From Zhengitettix transpicula (lineage: Eukaryota; Arthropoda; Insecta; Orthoptera; Tetrigidae): a stretch of 64,000 nt of DNA. This document shows positions 56,483-64,000 of this stretch, piece by piece (the first letter of the stretch is position 1; each line of letters starts with the position of its first letter). The notes beneath the pieces were generated by a model. It did no database searches. It saw only the letters and a list, made by a program, of their open reading frames with translations, and was not told the origin of the DNA. The DNA lies in assembly GCA_037074705.1 (NCBI GenBank), contig CM073591.1, positions 33,274,587 through 33,338,586 on the forward strand, written 5' to 3'. The translations under genes were made by a program, and so were the position numbers.

Positions 56483-58526
56483 TTACTTAATGGAACTGTA
56501 GTTGAAATAACTTAACTGCAAGACAGTATAAGATTATTCTGGAAAAAGTATGTCGGTCTACTAGAAAGAACAATTATCTACGTTCCGAATTAACGAGTGA
56601 AATCCCCTGCTACTTCTAAGGAGACATTCTGGGTTCCAAACAAATCCTCCTCCTTATCCCGGAGACCAATTAATATTCAATAAGCTTCTGAAGCGAGTGT
56701 CATTGTAATCGCAATTATCTTGTGCAAGGATTAGCTTAATCTAGCTATAACTTAAATTAATTATAAAACTTTCACGTCTTAGACAATGTAAATTACACGA
56801 CATAACATTCTTTCTAGAGGGGAAAGTTTTTCTTTTGCACCACTCCAAGTCATATTGGGGAAGAAGTTTCCGAGGCTCCTACGCGCGGAAAACAGGATTC
56901 GTTTGTAAATGAAAGCGCTAACAGTTGTAAAGAAGACAAAAATATTTTTAATTTTACTACATGGATGTTGACGATGAAATATAGCGGCATTGAGGAAGAC
57001 TTGCATTCAAGAGGACCTAAATAAACAGATCCTTTTCGCACTCTTTTCCTTATCAAGTATTTCTGCTATAGCATGTTCATCTAGTTTTGGATTTCCCCTA
57101 TTATTTATCCCTCATCCTAGTTCTGTTTCTTAATATACACTTCCCCATATCTACATAGTTTTTCTGATTTTAACTCAATAAATTTTTTAAGTTTTGTTTA
57201 CTGTTGAATATATGAAAACCTTGTTATACTCACTTTCCGCCATTCAATTTTTAATATTTTAGTACTGGGTTGTGGAGGGTGATTCTCTTCGGAATATTTC
57301 ATTAATAACGTGCATTGGGTGAAATGTTATTAAGTGACCCCCCCCCTTCTCCCCTAATCCCTTCTACTTGTATTTTGACATGTACGCATCCCGTCTTCCG
57401 GACATGGCGGTGCCAGAATATTATGATCAGATATTCCAATGTCTGATTTGCTACTGGCTTTATTCAAATAAAATAAAATATTTAATAATTGGTTAGCGCC
57501 TTTTGTATCTACAAACTAGACAAATTAAACTTGCCTCTCATAATTAAGAATAACATGAACTGCGCTCCTAAATTATTCATAAACGTAAATAATGTTAGAC
57601 TTAAACAAGTTTCACGACATTTTTTTTTAAATATTCGTTTTATACCGTCTGGCGGGTAGAATAAAAAGGTGAAACTGTATACAAATTCAGAGGCAAGGAA
57701 ATACAGTTTGTAAAACTAAGGTTTTATGGCAAAAAATAAATTACAAATTACCTTTCAAAATTTAATAAATAAATCGGGATTAATTTATTATGATAAACCG
57801 GGAATCATATGTTAAATCGATTCAACGGGAAAGACTACGTTTAATACAAATTAACTTATTTTTCTTTCGTGTACTTATTTAAGAATGTTGCTCAAATATT
57901 TACATTAAGATTTAATCTTTTCAGCACCATTGAATATACCATTATGATAGTATTACATAAGTACTTGCTGTAACTGATAATTTAAAGTTTCTTTCTCTTC
58001 AATGAATTATTATTTCCTACGACTGAAATTCCTCACTCACATTGGAAACTTTCCTCCAACCTGTCTTCCTTGGTCCAGGTTTGGTTGAGATTTCAATGAT
58101 TAAATATTATTTAACATTGTTTTCCATTAAAATACAATATTATTCACTTACCCTATTATTTAATTTTAGAAAACACCATAATCAAAATTATTAACTGAAC
58201 TGAACTGAAAGTTCCTTCAAAATTCTTTCGTTGCGTTGTTGCTGTCTGAATAAGAATTTGACATTCATTATTTTTTATTAGTGGTCTCGTAAATGGAAAT
58301 AAATTTCAATTCTTATGATTGTACTTTTAAAAAATCTGTCTAGTTGACGTTATTAAAAAAACCAACCACATTAAAAATTTACTGTTTTTTAACAGAATTT
58401 ATTTTAAAAAGTTTGAATTGAAAATATAATACGGCAGTTTTTAAATATAATAATAATATAAAATAACAAAATGGCAGGCCAAATGAAGTGATGTGCGATT
58501 GTGTCGCTCTTGTCTTGTGTTTTATT
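56483..58526. other. Gene-free AT-rich stretch
   Basis: Poly-C tract at 57,339-57,347. No gene or shared repeat. Confidence 0.5.
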
Positions 58527-58615
58527 TTGACACCTGAAGAAAGGAACAAAGTTTCCAGAAACGTTTTCTGGTATTTATATCATCGCTCCATTTTGTCTGT
58601 TATTTGGCAATTTTA
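58527..58615 (+). repeat. Hammerhead-like core, family A
   Basis: GACACCTGAAGAAA, GGAAC-AAA-GTTTCC, AGAAACGTTTTCTGGTATTT ATATCATC and TTTTGTCTGTTATTTGGC. Both boxes present (CTGAAGA, GAAACG). A GGAA(A)C/GTTTCC hairpin with a 3-nt loop forms helix II. Confidence 0.7.
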
Positions 58616-59501
58616 TATTATTATTGTTTTATTTCCTTATGCGATTCTGTACGACTTTACAAAATTTAAAGCATCCACCACGTGATAATTTTGTCTTGTA
58701 ATTTTTTATATAGTTCAATTAATATAGACACTGTTGGGTATTCTTATAACAGTATGTCATTATATGTACAGACTGTTCAAAGTAATTTCCAGTCACTCCG
58801 CCTTTATTTTTTTCGTCGTACTTACCTTCCCGACGACTACGGATTGTAGGTTACATTGAACGTCGTTACTGATCTACGCTGCTGTCTTCTAGCCCCCTAC
58901 AATCGTTCTTCTGGTTCATTACCAGACAAACAACTTTCACTACAAAGTGTTTCAAATCGCTTCCACGAAGTTTTACCCCGATGATGGACTAATCTGAATT
59001 CAACTGTTTTATTGATTACGGAGGTAAAACACGTGGATTTTTCTCCGGTCAACGTCATGTTCTTCTGATGTCCACTACATTCAAAACGTATTAACAGTAG
59101 CATTAGGTCGATATCGTAGTCTATCATCATAGTTCCCAGAAAAATAGACGCTTCTACGTTTCTCCGTGGAAATAGAGCATAACTACGGTCGTGACATAAT
59201 GATTAGAATTTTACCTAAAATAAATCTAATCTTGTTTGATCGGTTAGACAGCCTCAATTATTTAATAAGACATTTTTCTGAGCCTTAGAATCGACCTCAG
59301 GAATTTGAAATCGAATTTACCCAAGTCTGTGATATCGCAATTTTTCACATTTAATATCAATATTTGAGAAATTTGCTTCTGGTTATGTGCTAACTTATTC
59401 TCCAATATTCCTTCCGTTCCTAGGCAGCCTCTGTAATGTTACAGGTTGAAATATTTCACTTTGAAACGAATGTCGTCTGTATTTTTTTCGGTTTATCTTA
59501 T
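58616..59501. other. Gene-free stretch
   Basis: 58,800-59,130 is GC-richer with a 77-codon minus-strand frame lacking motifs. No gene supported. Confidence 0.4.
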
Positions 59502-59880
59502 ACTAGCTGAATGCCCGGCGTTGCCCTGGTTGGCATAATTAGTCAGCGACATCCATACCACCGGATTTGACTCCAATCTTTATTATTTTTATGTAACGCC
59601 CCTCCACCCCGTCACATGAAGAAAGGGGTTAAAATTATAATGAAAAATATCTGGAGAAATTTTATCTACCTCATTGACACCGAAAAATTTTAATTTGCAT
59701 AAAAATATCAGCCGTTTTAACACGTTTGAAAATTTCCTTCCCCGTCCTCTCCTTCGTAGTTTTGTCTTTCCGGTACGTAAGGAACATGTGTAAAAAATTT
59801 GGCCAATTTTTCTCGCCGGGTTTCCATTTTTATTCGGAACACTCACACACACACACGTAAAGTCAATTTAATTTATTAGA
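59502..59880 (-). mobile_element. CTAG-hairpin element (copy 3)
   Basis: ACTAGCTGAATGCCCGGCGT TGCCCTGG at the left, then GTCAGCGACATCCATA, TTGACTCCAATC, GTAACGCCCCTCCACC and a single tandem unit, ending near (CA)n at 59,844-59,855 and TTAATTTATTAGAAGAT. Confidence 0.7.
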
Positions 59881-61199
59881 AGATGACTGTATGATTAGTT
59901 TGTCATTTATTTAATGTTTTTCATTCTTTATATCACTTCTTCTAAATTATATCTACATGAAATGATTTATTGACTTTTTAGAATGCACCTAAGTAATTTA
60001 TTCATCGATTCAAATAGTAATTTCCAAACTGAAGTATTTATCCATGCAATATTCAAGTAATTCATAATATTTCAGAAATCACATAGTCAATTTTCATAAA
60101 TAAAGAAAATGGTCGCTGTAGATAATACAATGTTTTATATGTTCAGCAGGATAATATATATTTCTTATCAGTAATTTGAAAAGGTTTGCATGAAATATGA
60201 ATTGCAGAAGTTTCGCCGGATAGTCAGTTTTTTATATCCAGTTATATTCTTTAATTCAGATTCTAAAAACCTGGAGAAATTATTTTCTTTTTAGTTAGAA
60301 GTATTGATTATATTAAATTCTGTGGACGAAAAATAATGTCCAAAATTTCATTCTTCACCATACATACAAATAATTTTGTTTGTTTCTTTTTACAAAAAAA
60401 AAATGTAATAAAATCTTGAAAAACCATAGTTTATAAGGTGGAGAAAGAATAAGGTTAAAATAAATTTCCGAATGTAATCCTTTATTTTTTTACGGTTTTA
60501 TACTCTTTTAATTCCGTCGTCGAATTCGAAAACCCGCTTTTTTTGCGTTAAATTATTGAATGCAGCTGAACTTAGCTTATATTTTTAATATAAACGTTCT
60601 TAAATTTGGAAATAAACAATGCGATTTGCTTTGAGTTTTCTTATCATTGACGTTTCATAGTTTTCTTTCCTTCAGTAACTCTTCTTACTCGGGGAACAAT
60701 AAAAACCACTTCTCTATGCTGTTTGATCAGTCCCTAATATTTTATTCGCTATTATATTTCAGTACTACAGATTATTCGATATACACGTTTTCTCTGAACG
60801 AAATGTGTGGTCAAATAAATTAAGAAAATTATAGTTACAATTTTAATAATTTCTCATTTGATTTCAAAAAGGACATTGAAACCTCAGCGAACATATCTTA
60901 TTCAATTTTATTAAATTACAATTGTGTCTTATATTTGGCTATCTTTATTATTAATAAATAATTAATAATTATGGAATGCACGTTACAATAATAAAATAGA
61001 TGGGAAAACAAATGGAAATTTATCATAGGTCAGTCTGTTCGGAATATAACGAATATGTCTTCAAGTTACTTGAAATATGTCCGTCGGTTCAGCACAGCTT
61101 TTGTCGCGGGACGAGATGTCTATTTTTGTCGGGATTTAAATCACATTAACATTCTGTCAATACGACGGTAGAAATAGCAGCAGCAACCAGTGGTAAAAT
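59881..61199. other. Gene-free AT-rich stretch
   Basis: Nothing recognised. Confidence 0.5.
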
Positions 61200-61410
61200 C
61201 TGCAGATTCTTCACGTGCCTTGCCTGAGGTTTGTAACATCGGAAATCCTCGTCGGCCTTTCACGGTGGTCGGGACAGAGGATTATTGGGGTTCCTTCCCG
61301 CGACGTGAGAGCCTTGTCCCCGCTAGGTTGGCACCCCTGATATCGATCCCACGACTGCTGACGTCACGACCTGTTGCCAACCGAACGCTCTAACAGGTGT
61401 GCACGTCCCT
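61200..61410 (-). mobile_element. tRNA-derived SINE
   Basis: On the minus strand: CACCTGTTAGAGCGTTCGG (A-box-like, TGGTTAGAGCG) and, about 45 nt later, GTGGGATCGATATC (B-box-like, GGGTTCGATYCC). A GC-rich body follows down to about 61,200. No cloverleaf can be drawn, so it is a SINE head rather than a tRNA gene. It is unrelated to SINE-X. Confidence 0.55.
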
Positions 61411-61772
61411 TCCAAGTAATCCTCTCCCTCTCTCTCCCTAAATACACCGTATCACCTAGACTATGGACAGCGACGCCAGGGCAAGAGGCGATTAAACTAG
61501 CGAGGAGGATGGACGGGGGACACATTCGCCACTCTGGATTCGCACGTGACGTCAGTTCCTCAATACACACTAAACTATGCGAAGGAGCTGCAGGTATTCA
61601 TGCCATCAATAACACCAAACAACTTGCAGGAAACTTTGGAAACACATTAAAAGTTTCAAGATATTGAAGACAGAACGTACTAATTTAATGAGAATTAATT
61701 TTTGTATTTGTCGCCATTTTTATGCATACAAATGTAATATTTACTTAGATTGGTTATGATTTTTCTGCTATA
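61411..61772. other. Gene-free stretch
   Basis: The first ~250 bases are GC-richer and may continue the SINE or an adjoining repeat. The 97-codon plus-strand frame has no motif. Confidence 0.4.
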
Positions 61773-62290
61773 ACTAGTTGGGTGCCCGACGTTGCCCCAT
61801 AACCTCCAATTTGACTCTAATCTCGGTTTCTTTTGCGTTAATATCTCTATACCTAAATGAGCTCACCTCCTATCCCGAAAGGGGTTGAAATTCTACTCAA
61901 ACAACATCGATAGAAATAATATCAATGTCATTGACCCCGACAAATGTTTATTCCACGTAAATATCAACCGTTATACATGTTCGGAAATTTCCACCCCCGA
62001 CTACCCACGCTTGGGGGAGTTAAACGGCAAGTTGAATGTCATAATTAAACTCAGCGACATCAATAACTCCGATTTGACTCGAATCTCGGTTGTTTTCGCG
62101 TTATTTTCTTGTAATGCCCCAACACCCCCTTCCTTATGGGTGCTTTAAGGGGTTGAAATTTTACACTAAATACATCTGGATAGAAACAATTCAACACATA
62201 GACCGCAAAAAGTAACTATTCAACGATAATATATGCCGTTATAAGATGTTTTTAAATTTCATCCCGGTTCATCCCTTGGGCGCTGCCTAA
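61773..62290 (-). mobile_element. CTAG-hairpin element (copy 4)
   Basis: ACTAGTTGGGTGCCCGACGT TGCCCC at the left, then TTTGACTCTAATCTCGG, AAGGGGTTGAAATT, ATCAATGTCATTGACCC and a second unit (CTCAGCGACATCAATA, TTTGACTCGAATCTCGG, AAGGGGTTGAAATT). Two tandem units, right border approximate. Confidence 0.7.
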
Positions 62291-63259
62291 CGCTTCGAAA
62301 GGCCGACAGTAACCTTCGCCGGGGTGCGCACAACAGATAACCAAAGTTTAATTGCAATAGTATGAATGGTTTAGGAGTGCTTAGGGGATGCACAGACAGA
62401 CATTCATTTTTACATAGGAAGAGATGAGATTGATCGAAATTCTCCTTGAGGATTACAGGTCGTTTTCGGTGACTGGGAAATGTCATCTGTAATTTGTTCA
62501 ATAATATTTTTATGTCCCTACTCCCGCTAACTTCCAAACATTAGCTCACACTTCATATTATCGAGGATAATCGATGATGGATCTCTGAGAATGACGGTCA
62601 CCGGTAATTCAACGTGCTGTTAACTGGTGGCCTCGGATGGAGGCGGAAGTTTTGGAGCTGGACATCGCTGGACAACGTCCTTCATAATTTATTAACTTAT
62701 TCGTAAAATTAATTATATGTAATTATTGATATTGATTACTGACTAATTATCAACATAATTTAAAGTTGTGTTACGTTTAGAACTGTTTAGATCTTTGTCA
62801 AATACTGGGTGAAGACAAACTGGAAGTAGACAGCAAATGAATGATACAAAGTTGACAAATAAGTAAGAGATCTGTCGCAAAAAAGTCCGTATATTTTGTT
62901 AAGGCCAATCCTCGTATTCTGTTTGATGTTTATGTAACTGATGTTGCTGTTTATGTGCAACATTTCAGAGATAATTCTTTTTCTTTTTGGCAATTTCAAT
63001 GATTTAATTCTAAACAGTGTTTAGTTATGTTGCTATTATTGTAATTTGCAGATATAAAGTTTGCTTATTCTAGAAATCAAAGACGTTTTAATGTGACCGA
63101 TATAATACAAAGCACGTTTCTTTAATTTTAATTTTATTTAATACATTTATGTTGATAAAATGTGTTTGTTGGATATTTTTAGTCTTTTATAAACTGGATA
63201 AAGGATTGTTATGTATAGAAATTAATCTAATAAATAAAACAGTGTGTTTGTTCGTATGT
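62291..63259. other. Gene-free stretch between facing CTAG-hairpin elements
   Basis: About 1 kb of AT-rich sequence, no protein. It may be the interior of a single ~2.1-kb element with long inverted ends, or plain flanking DNA. Confidence 0.4.
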
Positions 63260-63875
63260 ATGTATATACCCCCAGAAACGGGGGTGGAAATATTTAAATA
63301 TGCTAAAACAGCCGATATTAGAGTTGGATAAATATTTTTAGGGGTCAAATATGTTGATAGTGTTTCTACCGATGTTATCTTAATATAAATTTCATCCCCT
63401 ACACTCTGGGAAAAGGGCACCTATAGGGTTTCGGGTGGAGATGGAGAAAATAACGCGAATACAACCGAGATTGGAGTCAAATCGAAGGTTATGGATGTCA
63501 CTGAGTTTAGTTATGACATTCAGCTTGGAATTTACCCCTTAAGATGCAGGGATAGCGGGGTAGAAATTTTTGAACATGCAAACACAGCAGGTATTTGCGT
63601 TGAATAAATATTTTCAGGGTTAATTATATTGATTGTATTTCTACTGATGTTGTTTGTGTATAATTTAAACCCCTTTCGTCATGCGAGTAAAGCACCCTTA
63701 AATGTGGGGGTGGAAGGGCGTTTTATATCATTAACGCCAAATCAACCGAGATTCGAGTCAAATCGGTGTTATGGATGTCGCTGAGACAATTTATAACAAA
63801 CTGAGAAACGAAATTAGGCTGTATCGGGGCTTATGGATAAATGACATCTCGGACAACGCCGGGCACCCAGCTAGT
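63260..63875 (+). mobile_element. CTAG-hairpin element (copy 5, opposite orientation)
   Basis: Starts near CCCCCAGAAACGGGGGTGG (compare 12,516), then two tandem units with AACCGAGATTGGAGTCAAAT, GGTTATGGATGTCACTGAG and again AACCGAGATTCGAGTCAAAT, TGTTATGGATGTCGCTGAG. The end is GGACAACGCCGGGCACCCAG CTAG followed by T. It is in inverted orientation to copy 4. Confidence 0.75.
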
Positions 63876-64000
63876 AAGAGATAAAATGAAGAAAATTGGT
63901 ATAGGTAAAACAAAAAATAGTAACTATAATAAAATGGTTAGGTCTTACGTAGAAAAATATTTGAAACACTCAAATGAATAATAGTTAGATAAGAGAATAT

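Noticed and set aside
61330..61410. tRNA gene on the minus strand
   Set aside because: Good internal box resemblance, but no cloverleaf; more like a SINE head.

Overview
The window looks like AT-rich, intron/intergenic-type nuclear DNA from an arthropod, most likely an insect with a large, transposon-loaded genome (a cockroach- or termite-like animal is my guess, not something the sequence proves). The reasons are the absence of dense coding sequence or operons, abundant (TA)n microsatellites, several decayed mariner elements of insect type, non-LTR retrotransposon tails, A-tailed short retroelements with target-site duplications, and fold-back repeats. Only one stretch (17,535-18,100, minus strand, in a GC- and CpG-rich island) looks like a possible host exon. 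A second CpG-rich patch (51,640-52,135) could be a promoter or first exon. Nothing else has the look of host protein-coding sequence.

Layout. 1-3,540: dispersed repeats, including a perfect 95-bp inverted repeat (1,263-1,479). 3,547-6,970: a ~200-bp imperfect inverted repeat encloses about 3 kb that holds three copies of a ~560-bp A-tailed retroelement ('SINE-X' here) and a mariner pseudogene. 7-17 kb: one more full SINE-X copy, a MITE-like element and otherwise featureless AT-rich sequence. 17.5-18.7 kb: the GC-rich candidate gene. 20.5-31 kb: SINE-X fragments, a LINE remnant and many copies of a short hairpin motif. 34.4-36.9 kb: a repeat shared with the window start, then an element of ~280-bp tandem units ending in a GC hairpin plus CTAG, then short tandem repeats. 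38.9-41.7 kb: a GIY-YIG remnant of a Penelope-like element, two LINE 3' ends and a mariner fragment. 44.5-45.7 kb: a nearly complete but inactivated mariner. 48.4-54.5 kb: six fold-back or core-bearing repeats and the second CpG patch. 56 kb: three adjacent SINE-X pieces. 59.5-63.9 kb: three more copies of the CTAG-hairpin element, two of them facing each other around ~1 kb, and a tRNA-derived SINE.

The most interesting signal is a short motif that recurs about 28 times, on both strands, in several otherwise different repeat families: C(A)CCTGANGA, then a small hairpin, then GAAACGTYG. This order (CUGANGA - helix - GAAA - short helix) is that of the hammerhead ribozyme core. One copy lies 235 bp downstream of a recognisable GIY-YIG endonuclease remnant, as expected for a Penelope-like element, a class known to carry hammerhead motifs. 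Many copies occur as head-to-head or tail-to-tail fold-backs. Most copies carry one extra base before helix II, so activity is unproven, but two copies (49,737-49,776 minus and 50,699-50,740 plus) can be folded into a complete hammerhead-like secondary structure.
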